DNA of 64,000 nucleotides from Athripsodes cinereus (taxonomy: Eukaryota; Arthropoda; Insecta; Trichoptera; Leptoceridae): assembly GCA_947579605.1 (NCBI GenBank), contig OX388329.1:28126693-28190692 (forward strand), given 5' to 3'. Below the pieces are notes generated by a model. The model saw only the letters and a list, made by a program, of their open reading frames with translations, did no database searches and had not been told where the DNA came from. Both the position numbers and the translations under genes were made by a program. This document shows, piece by piece, positions 11,773-22,444 of the stretch (the first letter of the stretch is position 1; each line of letters opens with the position of its first letter).

Positions 11773-11905
11773 GGGTTAGTTGGGAGAAATTGGGCCTCTG
11801 CGATAAACTAGCCCTCTGTATATTGATTGTATTTGTTTTAAATGTATTTTTGTGTGAATTTGCTTGTCATCAATGTACAGTAAAGAATAAATAAATAAAT
11901 AAAAA
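11773..11905 (+). mobile_element. LINE-J 3' UTR copy
   Basis: Contains GGTTAGTTGGGAGAAATTGG, then CTCTGCGATAAACTAGCCCT and CTGTATATTGATTGTATTT, ending AAAGAATAAATAAATAAATA. The same block occurs at 18165-18285, 50232-50357 and, inverted, at 53155-53287. These are 5'-truncated insertions of one jockey-like LINE family. Confidence 0.75.
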
Positions 11906-11909
11906 TAAT

Positions 11910-12685
11910 ACCCTATCAAGGTGGAGACATTTTTTTGTCTGTGTAGAATAAACATTCTAGTTTTTTTAAGTCTAAAGTTCTACTACCCGCGCTCAACACA
12001 AAAGTGAATATTTGGAAAAAGAACAGTTAAGAGCATTTGTAGCTGAAATTAATTGAATTCATTAATAAATAACTATGAAACAATACCTATATAAAATTGG
12101 GAGGATTTTATAATATAATCCGAGATAATATTCAACATTGTTCACTCCTGACATAATATGTAGTGGACAGCCAGTCTATAAATTAAAACTGTCATAAGTG
12201 AATTTATTTAAAAAAAACCATGACGCATTTATTTTTGTTGACATTTTTCTGTTCGAAAACATTTGTAAATAGAGAAAGTGTAAAGTTTTGCTTTTGCAAA
12301 AGATACTAAATAATTAATACGATGGATAAAAGATTGATTGAGATGACAGTTAAAAAATCAAATCTAAAAGTGTGTGTCTAGTTAAATGAGTAATGAAGAG
12401 ACTGACGTATGTAGGTACGAGTATGTTATTTACTTGGTCTAGATATTCACTTAAATATTTATTATTATTTATGTAGTATTGAGAACAAAGGTTTTCCGTA
12501 TTCTTACTTTAGTAATTGGACTTAATTATTTGACATGTAGGAAATCGATTATTTTCTCGGTACCTATTAATAATTATGTATGTATACAAAATCTTTTTCA
12601 TTCTAAACCTTTCTTCGAATCAAACTTAAACGAAACAAACATCGCATGTCGAAACCTAGGTCACTATAATAATGTGACTAATAAA
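11910..12685. other. AT-rich intergenic DNA, nothing recognised
   Basis: A 103-codon frame (12479-12790, +) overlaps the antisense LINE-A copy and has no coding character. Confidence 0.45.
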
Positions 12686-12689
12686 ATTA

Positions 12690-13040
12690 AAAACAGACCC
12701 GCTTCCAAGTGGAGAAGGCAGGGAGGACGGAACGCCAAGCAGTTCTATCCTTACATACTTCAATCGCTCCTTTACGTTCATATAATTTGACAAAAATACA
12801 TACCGATCTCTCTTACTCAACACACAGTCGTCTTTGAGAATTAGATCCACGTGTTCAAGCTACGTAGTTTTCGCTTTCGGACATGCGGAGAGAATGGATG
12901 ATGAGAGAATGACGAAAAAGGTGATTTTTTTTTAACAGAGGGCGTGTGAGAAAGCGCGAACTCCCGGAAACTATGTTACTTGACGACGTCTATTAAATTG
13001 TTAAGGAGGAGATATCAGCGTGTATGTATGAAGAATTGCT
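12690..13040 (-). mobile_element. LINE-A copy with an inverted 5' part
   Basis: 12690-12866 is the LINE-A 3' end on the minus strand (CTGCCTTCTCCACTTGG tail region through the CVLSK.DR and DLI.KD text). From about 12872 the orientation flips: on the plus strand GHAERMDDERMTKKV is read, which belongs upstream of the first part in LINE-A. This is the arrangement expected from twin priming during target-primed reverse transcription. The outer limit near 13040 is uncertain. Confidence 0.6.
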
Positions 13041-13044
13041 AGTC

Positions 13045-14075
13045 AGTTAAAAGCAATTCGAAAGCATTTTAATGCCTTTTCTTTCCAAGATAGAAAATTA
13101 TAATTTCAGTAATTTTAGAATTTTAGTACGTAGCAATACGTGACTGTAAGAACATTGTTTGTAAGAATATTGTATTAGTGTCTTGTAATGAGTGTCTCTT
13201 CAAAGGGGCATTAAAATTTGTAGTTTTTTGTCGAGTCCCTTTTAGGAGTCCTGAGCCCTCCCTTTGAAAAAAAAAATGTTTCGTTGAGTCTGGATGATAT
13301 AGGAGCTCAACTCTTAAAACATCCAGGGGAAAGTGGTGAAAGTCCCATAATGTATTAGTCATTTTATAAGCATTATTTTCTAACATTTTCTGATCGCATT
13401 GAAAGTTTTTAAACACCTGTGAGTTAATTTCACATACAGTGTTTTATTATAACTAAATATGTGTCTTCTAAGTTCGGAGTTGTTGATGTTCGTGTTATGA
13501 TTTGATGACGTTAGAATACCGCGTGGAACAAATTAAAACTCCGTGAATATGATTCAGGCCAATTCGCAAGATATGCATCTCGAAGTATTTTCAAACTGTG
13601 TCACATAATAAAATTGCAACCGTAAATGAGTGAGAAGTTATATTAATCATATTTGTGTTGAGTGTGAGTCATTCAAAATAAACAACACTGTCCTAACCTG
13701 AAATCGTTGAGCGGAAGTGTATGATATTTAGTGAGCAAATATTTTAAATTTTTGGTTAAATGGTAAACTAATATTTGACAGGAAAAGTCGTAAATATTTT
13801 TGACACATATTGAGTAAAATGGTAGCTGTCCTTACTCGTGATATAAGCCGTGATGTTATAGTAGTAGTAAATGTTGATGAGCGAAAAATAATTGATTAAT
13901 TATGAATGCATTGATGGAGCTGATGTTTCATTTGTAAAACTCTAATAGTAGGTAGGTACTTAATTTTGTAAAAAAAAAACACAAACACAGAAAGTTAATT
14001 CACAAAATAAGTAAAACTAAAAAAAAATGTTTTTTTTTTAAATTAAATTAATTATGAATGTGCTATATCATATCG
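13045..14075. other. AT-rich intergenic DNA, nothing recognised
   Basis: No supported feature. Confidence 0.45.
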
Positions 14076-14078
14076 GCG

Positions 14079-14412
14079 TTTCTCGCAGTAATTAGCAGAC
14101 CTGCTGCATGTTATAAAAATGTAAGCTGTTCTCCCCGTGCTTTAGTTTTATGAAATGTTGTAAAGCCTTTAGTGACATTAACGGTTGTAATTAACTGTGG
14201 GGAGGTTTTGTCGGGGAAGAGCCCTTCAGGCGATCAAGGAGGCCTTTCATATAAATAAAGATTTTGCACGATTAGTGTGGGTGACATAGGAACTACCATT
14301 CCCGAAACATCCTAGGGTAAGCGAGGTACAACCTTTAATGTTCTCTCCGTCTCGACAAAAAATTAAGACATTCAGAATGGGTGGTAAACCTCATTGCTGA
14401 ATTAAGAGATGT
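14079..14412 (-). repeat. SINE-B copy 2, split by a 201-bp insertion
   Basis: The two halves (14079-14138 and 14351-14412) match continuous SINE-B. They are separated by 14139-14339, and the junctions carry a near-perfect 11-bp direct repeat (GTTCTCCCCGT at 14128-14138, GTTCTCTCCGT at 14340-14350), which I read as a target duplication. The insert, on the minus strand, contains GATGTTTCGGGAATGGTAGT and CCTATGTCACCCACACT, resembling a LINE 3' UTR. Confidence 0.65.
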
Positions 14413-14414
14413 AA

Positions 14415-15130
14415 GATATCTATTTTATTACCTAACTCCTACCATTTAACTTACAGAAAAAAGTGGGATATTATGAGAATTTTGAATGTGTTTGTTTTTA
14501 TATTGATCCATGTGCTCATGAAATATACATGGTAGTAAAATAATACATGTTAATTCAAATAGATATTTTATTAAGAGTAAAATAATGTTAAGAATGTTCT
14601 TCATTCCGAAACGAAATTAACTCCGGTTGAGTGACTTGTTAGTATAGATAATAAAAATAATATTATAAGATCTCGAATACACAGTAGAATAATGACGTCA
14701 GTACAAGCTGTTCATAATAATAATATATTATCACAGTACGAGAAAAATGTATGCAAAAAGAAGTTTCGAATGTTACATATTTTTATTTTCGAGATGTCAG
14801 CGTGGTTATGACAGCGAGGAGGAAATAATAGATTGATTAGTCGACAGGGTTATGTAAGAATCGAATGGTTTGTAAGTCAATATAACTGACAACGTTTATA
14901 ACGTATCATCTTCGATTTTGGCACAATCCACGTGCGTATGGGAACTATTATTAGAAGCAATTCCTGTAAGAAGAATAAGAGAATTCGCAGCCAAATAAAA
15001 TAATCAAAACAATACAGTTAAACGAACGATGCAAACACAAAGAATTAAACAATACAATATATATATTTTCAATAAAACTCATACTAATTTTATTTTCACT
15101 GAATGAGTAAAACTCCATTATTAAATAAAA
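14415..15130. other. AT-rich intergenic DNA, nothing recognised
   Basis: No supported feature. Confidence 0.45.
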
Positions 15131-15134
15131 AAAA

Positions 15135-15189
15135 TTATAAGTAAAAAACACTTTAGAGTTTAAAACTATAAAGTGTTTTTTACTTATAA
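15135..15189. repeat. Perfect 21-bp inverted repeat
   Basis: The arms at 15135-15155 and 15169-15189 are exact reverse complements around a 13-base loop. The arm holds TAAAAAACACTTTA. There is no coding or transposon context; it could be a small fold-back element or a chance AT-rich hairpin. Confidence 0.8.
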
Positions 15190-16900
15190 ATTTTTAAAAC
15201 TCATACTGATAATCAAATTGGAATGGAATATTGCAAACTAGTTGTCAAATAAAATAAATTAATATAGAGTTTAATGCATTTTTTTAAAATATTATTGAAG
15301 ATATAAATTAAAGATTCAATAAATACAATAAGTGGTTAAAGGTTATGCGAAATATTTAATATCGGTAATGAAATTACTTAAATGTTTGTTTACTCAAGAT
15401 TAATAAAATTCTAAGTTTTTCTATAAATAAACTACGTTTAACAGTTAAATTCATCATAACTTCACTTGATTAGTTATATTTTTTGCATGATATCGCTTTG
15501 GCAAAGCAGTGCAGATATACATAATAGTCCCAAAATAGATTATTGTAAAAATAACTTAGAGTATCTCTTACTTCTTAAGTGGAACACGTAAAATTGTCAC
15601 AAGTTTAAATCTAGACTATCTCACACCCGAGGAGTAAATTAAAATATCAATTTTTTAAATAAAAAGTCACAAAAAAAATATTCAGAACTAAAGCAATCAA
15701 ACAAATTGAAGATAATCAAAAACTTCTACGGAAGTATTTTTGACGTCAATAAAATAATATATACACACATTTTCACTAAAAATTAATAAAGGAGGCACTT
15801 TAAAAGTTTGACTCTACAACTATTTTGAAATAAATAGATAAAAGTTATATTCAAAATCAGAGTAAATAAGTAAACAATATTCACTTCAATAACTCAGGTG
15901 TCGATTGCTTTGGTTCATCATTCAATATTATAAGTTTATGTCTATTTTTATCAGTAAAACTATGTGACATTTTAAGCTTGTATTGAAAATATCCCTTGTG
16001 TAATGAAGGAGAGCTGAGTTTTTCTCGATTATGATTACATCTCACCTGATATAAAAGTCTGTCTCGAATGTTGACTTGACGCGCGCGGGATATGCACTGA
16101 ATACAAATCCTCTCTTCCTACGAATGTTCCCACTCCCATGTGAATTATTTTCGTTATAAATAATATTACTATATTATAAATATACAAGCACAAGAACAAC
16201 ACTTGATCAATCTACACTGTATTAAATACATCCGTTGATTTTGAATGTATTTATTAGATTATTCAACTACTTATCTCATTCTGGATGCTTTGACTTATTG
16301 TTTATTGCAATTGACAAGTGATTGAAAGCTCTGCGAAACATAATCCAAATTGTACTTCATTAAATCGCATAATCAACAACATATTTTCTTTAGGGAATTT
16401 GAACAACTTTTGATTTCTGGGTTAGCTGGAAGATATCGCAATACAACAATGAATACGCCCTCTGTGCATATAATTGTGAAATGATTTATAAAATCTTAAC
16501 TTAAATTAAAACTAAGTTTGGAGACTTTGTATTTTTACACACGCCACCCTCTTAATATCTTCCACTATGTTTTCTATTAAGGATTGTAATTATTATATTT
16601 GATAAGAAGGTAGATGATTTCTCTTTACGTATTACACCAACATTGAGCAACTGAATTATTTGGTATACTGATACTCCTACAATACTTTTGCGTGATTCAA
16701 TAAAATAAACATGAGTCTATTAAGTAAGTTGTTTGGTAAAAAAAAATTAAACAAATACAAAAATCGCATTTTCGTGTTGTGTTTTATAAAACTGCGTTTT
16801 TAAAATAGTATAGTTCTATGATATTTCTATAAAGATAGCGGAAAAAATCAGCGTTAGTTTGGAAATCATTCAAAATCTAATTAGTTTTTAGGCTAAAATG
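15190..16900. other. AT-rich intergenic DNA with one degenerate LINE-J trace
   Basis: At 16418-16475 (+) the text GGGTTAGCTGGAAGATATCG and, further on, ACGCCCTCTGTGCATATAAT resembles the LINE-J 3' UTR. Nothing else was recognised. Confidence 0.45.
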
Positions 16901-16907
16901 AATTTGT

Positions 16908-17071
16908 ACTACTACTAGGTGCTATACCATAAAGGCATAGCTCACAAGTGGGGTAGCCGGCGGACCAACTGCTTGTCATAAACATGAATGTTTTACCCTC
17001 CGTGCTAACAAACAATTAAGACATTCAAGATGAGTGGAAAACCTCATTGCTGAATTTAAGATTTAAATGTC
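16908..17071 (-). repeat. SINE-B copy 3
   Basis: Minus-strand copy ending GGCTACCCCACTTGTGAGCT, then a degenerate ATGCC.TTATGGTATAGCACC and TAG-rich tail. The body matches through the AATGTCTTAATTGTTTG region. 5' truncated. Confidence 0.75.
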
Positions 17072-17586
17072 TTTATTGTATCGATCATCTGAATAGGTGG
17101 CCAAATTAATTTAAGATATAAGTTCAACGATTATTTTCAGTATTTTTGACTACACCACGGATGAAATTCTATTTTCATACTGAATTGTGTTGCTTTATAA
17201 CTTAACCGGCCTCTATTGAATTCATGAGAAAGCTTACAGTAGTTACCGTGTAATGCATATTATAATTTAGGTAATATTTTGGTTTGCCACTATCTTGAAT
17301 TTCTTAACTTTTTGCTGACACGTCTGCTGGTTAAAGCTCTCGAGAGATATGCTATGATGGTATAGTAGTAGATTAAAGTCTATTTCGGATAGAATAATGT
17401 TTTTTTTTTCCATTTTATACGTTTTGATAACAGACAAAGTGTGTTCACTTCAAATTGTCTTTAAAATAGAAGCTGCATAGTAAAAGTTTTCTAAATTGGC
17501 GCCATTTTATAGATGGATGAATAAAAATTTATGATGTTATATAGAATGTATTTATCGCAAGATGTCGTTAGTGTACTGATAAAAGC

Positions 17587-17760
17587 TTGCAGCTCAGGGT
17601 ACCTACTCGTTGCTGGAATAAACCTTCATCAAACCTTAGACTGACTCAAAGTCTGATGTCTTTCAAGCGAGCCTTTAGAGAGAAAATTATATCCACAAAC
17701 ACAGCCTCCGACCTAAAACCCATCATTCCTGCCCCCCCCCTTTTTGTATTTTTATTTCAA
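17587..17760 (+). pseudogene. Jockey-like LINE C-terminal fragment
   Basis: The frame reads RCWNKPSSNLRLTQSLMSFK, then RAFREK. This is the LWNxLPxxLR...SxxSFKxxL motif at the C-terminus of jockey/CR1-type LINE proteins. A C-rich run near 17732 and then AT-rich 3' UTR follow. A second copy of the same protein end starts at 17822. Confidence 0.65.
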
Positions 17761-17821
17761 TCAATTATTTTTATTATGATAATTGTTTTCTATACCTGTA
17801 TAATATGTATAATATTTATGT

Positions 17822-18285
17822 GTGTCAGATTCTGTCAATAGACTTGTGGTACCGCTTAGGGGGAGTCTGGCTAACTATGTTGACTGTGCCTTCTGTGTGG
17901 CTGGTCCGTTACTGTGGAACAAAATTCCCTATGATTTGCGAACTCTGGAGAGTGTGGAGGTGTTCAAGACGAGGTTAAAAACCCTATTGTTCAGGAGGTG
18001 TTATGATTCTTGAATGGGCCCTTGCGGTAGTTTTTCCATAAAACGGTGCATCATAAATAAGTTGTCTAGCTTTTATTATTATTATTATTGCATATTTTTG
18101 TATGTTTTTTCGGTTACTTGAGTTTTTTATTGTTATAATTTGGTGCTTGATTTTGTATCTTAGGGTTAGTTGGAAGTGATCGCGCCTTTGCGATAAACGC
18201 GTCTTCTGTATATTGATTACATTGTATACCTTCTATGAAATTGTTTATTATCAAAAGACAGTGAAGAATGAATAAATAAAAATAT
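17822..18285 (+). mobile_element. LINE-J copy: C-terminal coding end plus full 3' UTR
   Basis: Frame 17822-18013 reads RLVVPLRGSLANYVDCAFCV, then AGPLLWNKIPYDLRTLESVE and VFKTRLKTLLFRRCY before a stop: the typical C-terminus of jockey-like LINE proteins. The 3' UTR continues with GGGTTAGTTGGAAGTGATCG, GCGATAAACGCG and CTGTATATTGATTACA, and ends in AATGAATAAATAAA. This copy ties the LINE-J 3' UTR motif found elsewhere to a coding sequence. Confidence 0.75.
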
Positions 18286-18395
18286 AAAATTCAAGGAACT
18301 GCGCATTACAACAAATGAATCAATGAATTCATATGGGTTACACTTTGCTTCTAAATAAACCTCACATTTTTTAAGTGAATTAATATTATTGTATA

Positions 18396-19050
18396 GTATA
18401 CCTATCCCATCAAGGCATCTCTCACAAGTGGGGTAGTCAGCAGAGTTATTGCTATTAAAAACATGAGGGTCTGTTTCGCAGTTAAGTCTGTTAAAGGGTC
18501 GTCCTCTCCGTGCTAATAAAAGCAAAAGACTTTCCGATGGGTGGTATAGATCAGGGATGTTGCGGATGTCGATTTTTACACATCCGCGGATGTGAATGCG
18601 GATGCGGATTTTTGAAGGCTCACATCCGCGGATGCGAATGTTTAAGATGTTATAGAAAAAAAGTAGGAACTATCTTAGTTGGTAGACCCCACTGTCAAAT
18701 ATGTGACGAAATTTTTGCTACAATAATATTATGGATTTTTTGTCGAATTTTTTTTTTCTTCTTTGTTATTTGCAAAAATAAAATAAAACCGGCAAAAATA
18801 AAAACGCGTCGGATCTTGCCACCATTATTTTCGTTCCCATTGGTTAATGTCAAGTGCAAACGGCACGCGCCTTTCGCCGGCCCCGCCCCATTTCTTTCTT
18901 GTCGCAAATTGTCTTACATCCGCATCCGCATGAACATCCGCATCGATTATTGCGGATGCAGATGTCCAAATACATGCGGAAGCTCCGCATTTGCGGATGC
19001 GAATATTCGCAACATCCCTGGTATAGATACATGATCGCCGAACTTAAGAT
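18396..19050 (-). repeat. SINE-B copy 4, interrupted by a hAT element
   Basis: The minus-strand body is present at 18396-18551 (CACAAGTGGGGTAGTCAGCA on plus). After the hAT insertion at 18552-19020 it resumes with a short stretch (CATGATCGCCGAACTTAAGA) that matches the next part of SINE-B. The target duplication GTATAGAT brackets the insertion. Confidence 0.7.
18552..19020. mobile_element. hAT-type non-autonomous element (469 bp)
   Basis: The termini are CAGGGATGTTGCGGATG and, at the right, CGCAACATCCCTG. They are flanked by a perfect 8-bp duplication GTATAGAT (18544-18551 and 19021-19028), and the CAGGG end fits the hAT YARNG rule. Clusters of the hexamer GCGGAT, with some GCGAAT, fill both subterminal regions, as is common for hAT transposase-binding zones. 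The central part has a GC-rich patch but no transposase domain; the open frames across it are made of the repeats. It must depend on a transposase from elsewhere. Confidence 0.9.
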
Positions 19051-19174
19051 AAGATGTTAAATATTTTGAAATGAATACCTACCTATCTCTTACAAGCCAC
19101 TCGTAAAATGTACAGAAAATAGTGAAGGGTCTATGGGATTAATGGCATTTGTAATAAGTATATATTTCTGACAG

Positions 19175-19320
19175 TAGCGAGACAAGACATGAGGAGTTGT
19201 GATGTTTCCCATGAGGATGCACTCGACAGAACCAAGTGGCGAAACAAAACAAGAAAGACAGACCCCACCACCATGTGGGACTAATAATTGTCCAAAGAGA
19301 AGAAGATGACTATGTAAAAA
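19175..19320 (+). pseudogene. RTE-like LINE C-terminal fragment
   Basis: The frame reads RQDMRSCDVSHEDALDRTKW, then RNKTRKTDPTTMWD and a stop, followed by an AGAAGAAGATGA tail. The DAxDRxKWRxxTRxxDP motif is the C-terminal end of a widespread arthropod RTE-like LINE. Confidence 0.7.
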
Positions 19321-19812
19321 ACACGTAGGTACGTAGATGATTTCGTTTCTTAATTTATTTATTTTTTGACATTGATCTTCTGTATCATGTATCATGACAG
19401 AAATACCTGTATCTACAAAATTATTATTATTATTACTGACAATAAGACAATTCTTACAAGGATCATTCCAGCTGAAGGCCAAAGCGATTCCAGAAGAACC
19501 ATAGGTATTCAAGGCATTCGTTCACGTTAATTGGTTTTTATATTACAATACTTTTTTTTGTAAGCAAAAGGTTAGATTAACTGTGAAATTTCCATATCAC
19601 ATATACAATTCACATGATTTTATTTGCCTAAAGTAGGTACTATGATAATTACTCTGTTATCTCTCAAACGAACACCAATACAAATACTCACTGTAATATA
19701 TTTGTTTGAAGTGTTTTTCGTTCTGTCGAGGCAATAATATATGCAACATGGGTTAGAAAACATTATTTGAATGTGATATAAATAAAACTTATACTCATTA
19801 TTAAATGTGCGA

Positions 19813-19818
19813 TTTATT
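19813..19818 (-). terminator. Candidate polyadenylation signal of catalase
   Basis: TTTATT on the plus strand is AATAAA on the minus strand, about 190 bases after the catalase stop codon. It is the first canonical hexamer I found downstream of the stop. Confidence 0.55.
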
Positions 19819-20008
19819 CATGAAAAAAAAATAGTAAAATTAACATGCTCATAAAATTGTTAAAAATTAATGTGAATGTGTTATCAACTTATCATACAAA
19901 AGTGAAAAAAAACGAACTATCAATAGATGGTACATGAATGTTGTTAGTTTTTTCTTTGATATAATATGAATATTGTATGTAAAAATATAGTTTTTCTTCA
20001 ATATCTTC

Positions 20009-21475
20009 TTACAGGTTAGCATGGTAACGCTTGTGCTTGGACAGACCGTCCTGGACGCGTTTACCGAAGTCAGTGCTAACTTGAGTGAAGTTCTTGACTG
20101 CTCTGTCTTGGATGAATGAAGCAGCGTCCTTCAAGTGACCAACAATGTTGTCAACAAGACGTTGTTTAGCAGCATCATCGAGCACCTTATTCCAGAAGAC
20201 TGAGGGTTGGGTGTAATTGTCTTCGGTTTGGCCACTGTCATAACGGTATACATCTCCAGACACACTCTCCTTGGTTTGCAGACGAGCGGCAACTGGGCAT
20301 TCCTGTGGTCCAGAGAATGAGTTGGGGAAATAGTTTGGAGCACCTTCTTGGTTTTCAATATTTTGAGGTCCATCGCGTTGGTAGTTCTTGGGGCGCACGC
20401 TGTATGGGCAGTTGACTGGGAGTTGAAGGTAGTTGGTACCGAGACGATGACGGTGGGTGTCGGAGTAGGAGAAAAGACGTCCTTGCAACATCTTATCAGG
20501 AGATGGCTCAATTCCAGGTACCAAATGAGCGGGGCTGAATGCGATTTGCTCAACTTCAGCGAAATAGTTCTTGGGATTTCTGTTAAGAACGAAGCGACCA
20601 ACAGGCATCAGAGGATAGTCCTTCTGGGGCCAGACCTTGGTGACATCAAATGGATTGAATGGGCAAGCTTCAGCCTGAGCGAATGTCATTATTTGAACAG
20701 AGAAGTTCCATGATGGGAATTCATTCTTCTCAATGGCGTTGTATAGATCTCTGATGCTGTAGTCAGGATCGGTGGAAGCCAGCTCACCAGCCTTATCAAC
20801 CGGAAGATTCTTGATCTTTTGGTTGGTCTTGTAGTGGAATTTCACGTAATGTCCTTCTCCCTTGGCGTTGACCAATTTGAAAGTGTGGGAACCATACCCA
20901 TTCATGTGCCTGTAGCCATCAGGAATACCACGATCGGCAAAGAGGAACATAACCTGGTGCATAGACTCTGGGCGGAGTGACAGGAAATCCCAGAACATAT
21001 CTGGATCTTTCAGGTGAGTAGCTGGATTACGCTTCTGGGTATGAATGAAGTTGGGGAAAAGAGTTGGATCACGGATGAAGAAGATGGGAGTGTTATTTCC
21101 AACAAGATCCCAGACGCCATCATCAGTATAGAATTTGACGGCGAACCCTCTTGGATCTCTCACTGTATCAGCGGATCCACTCTCTCCTCCTACTGTTGAG
21201 AATCTTACGGCAACGTTGGTTCTCTTGCCAACTTTTTCGAACACCTTGGCTGCAGTGTACTTGGTGATATCGTGGGTCACTTCGAAGTAACCAAAGGCAC
21301 CAGCTCCCTTAGCGTGGACAACACGCTCTGGAATACGTTCCCTGTCGAAGTGGGCCATATCATCCAGGAACTGGACATCCTGAAGCAAGGCTGGGCCGCG
21401 GGGGCCGACAGTCTGGATGGCTGTTTTGATACCAACTGGATTGCCTGCTCCTGTTGTAATGTAACCGGCATTACC
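20009..21475 (-). CDS. Cat: Catalase, terminal exon (residues 20-508)
   Basis: Haem catalase breaks down hydrogen peroxide to water and oxygen, mainly in peroxisomes. This exon carries 489 codons from a CAG acceptor (ending 21476) to TAA at 20011-20009. With exon 1 (45573-45629) it gives 508 residues, the usual animal length. Visible landmarks, numbered on the joined protein: the active-site block [17 protein letters not shown] with catalytic His73; Asn146 in [10 protein letters not shown]; and the proximal haem ligand Tyr356 in [14 protein letters not shown]. Substrate-channel and NADPH-side motifs such as FIHTQKRNP and [10 protein letters not shown] are intact. The C-terminus ends HANL, close to the KANL-type weak peroxisomal signal of other animal catalases. 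The frame has no break and is far more GC-rich than its surroundings. It is a functional gene as far as the sequence shows. Confidence 0.98.
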   Translation of the reverse strand, partial: GNAGYITTGAGNPVGIKTAIQTVGPRGPALLQDVQFLDDMAHFDRERIPERVVHAKGAGAFGYFEVTHDITKYTAAKVFEKVGKRTNVAVRFSTVGGESGSADTVRDPRGFAVKFYTDDGVWDLVGNNTPIFFIRDPTLFPNFIHTQKRNPATHLKDPDMFWDFLSLRPESMHQVMFLFADRGIPDGYRHMNGYGSHTFKLVNAKGEGHYVKFHYKTNQKIKNLPVDKAGELASTDPDYSIRDLYNAIEKNEFPSWNFSVQIMTFAQAEACPFNPFDVTKVWPQKDYPLMPVGRFVLNRNPKNYFAEVEQIAFSPAHLVPGIEPSPDKMLQGRLFSYSDTHRHRLGTNYLQLPVNCPYSVRPKNYQRDGPQNIENQEGAPNYFPNSFSGPQECPVAARLQTKESVSGDVYRYDSGQTEDNYTQPSVFWNKVLDDAAKQRLVDNIVGHLKDAASFIQDRAVKNFTQVSTDFGKRVQDGLSKHKRYHANL

Positions 21476-22079
21476 CTGTAACAAAATAATCAAATAATTA
21501 AATCCTTCCGAATAATTCGCAAACATATACAATATTTAATTTAGATCAATCAATGCTTCACTGTGACCTCATTATTTTACCATACAATTTCTACTCTTTA
21601 AGAAAAGAAATCTTTAGGCGTGCAAAGAATAGTAAATTTAGATTTTCATCTATGCTTCTCGATTTCCACACGAAATGCTAGGATTGTTATATAAACTTTA
21701 CAAAGATAATGATTTTATCAATATTACTACACACAAAACACATTACACCTTGTTACTAAGTTAATAATAGCAATAATCACCCATCAATTTCATTTCGTTA
21801 CGTATTGAAGTAAATATGATAATTCAAACTGATTTCGCTGATTGTGACAAAGTTCAAAATGAGATTTTAATCATGATTGATCTTTGAAAACAAAATTTTA
21901 TATTTTTGCGATTGTTGTTTTCTATTTTCAACGATTTGTATTGTTTGGAATTTTAGATTAATTTTATCATTATATTTTACACTTCAGTAATTCTTCTAAC
22001 CACAAGTATGGAATAAGGATGCTTATTTACATACAAAGGCAATAGCGTTTGTGTATATGGGAATTTGTGCTTGTGTTAG

Positions 22080-22440
22080 AGTAAACAACAACCTTTCGGA
22101 ACGGTTTGCGGTGACCTAAGGAGTAAAGCAAGGACGCATCATGTCACCATGGTTGTTCAACTTGTACAACAATAATTGCTCGAATAACAAAGAAAATATA
22201 TATGGCTAAGAGGAAGGGTGCTAGTAAACGTGGCTAACAAGGATTAAATGGCAATAACATTTATAAACCATACCTATCCACCAGGACGGACATGTTCTGA
22301 GCACATTGAATAAGAGAGAATGCATGAGTAATTGTGTGACAGTGACGGAACAGAAAAGTATATGCAAGGATAGGAGTGATTGACACTCGATCCTATCTGC
22401 CTACCCCGAAAGGAAAGCGGCGTGACGGTAATGATTAATA
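22080..22440 (+). mobile_element. LINE-A copy with internal deletions
   Basis: The plus strand first shows GVKQGRIMSPWLFNLYNN, a reverse-transcriptase block around motif B. It jumps to KKIYMAKRKGASKRG and then to DGHVLSTLNKRECMSNCVTV, ending HSILSAYPERKAA. These pieces are in the order of LINE-A but have large parts missing and frame changes between them. This copy shows that LINE-A is a reverse-transcriptase element. It lies in the catalase intron, antisense to the gene. Confidence 0.8.
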
Positions 22441-22444
22441 TTAT

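Noticed and set aside
18510..19060. 174-codon plus-strand frame and overlapping minus-strand frames
   Set aside because: They are made by the GCGGAT hexamer arrays and terminal repeats of the hAT element; no protein family is visible.
20131..20713. Open frames overlapping the catalase exon in other frames (for example 20348-20713 +, 20131-20601 -)
   Set aside because: They are shadows of the highly conserved, GC-rich catalase reading frame.
21476..21532. Catalase start at the in-frame ATG at 21532
   Set aside because: The 19 codons before 21475 are AT-rich intron sequence with a proper acceptor, and the true N-terminus is found at 45573-45629.
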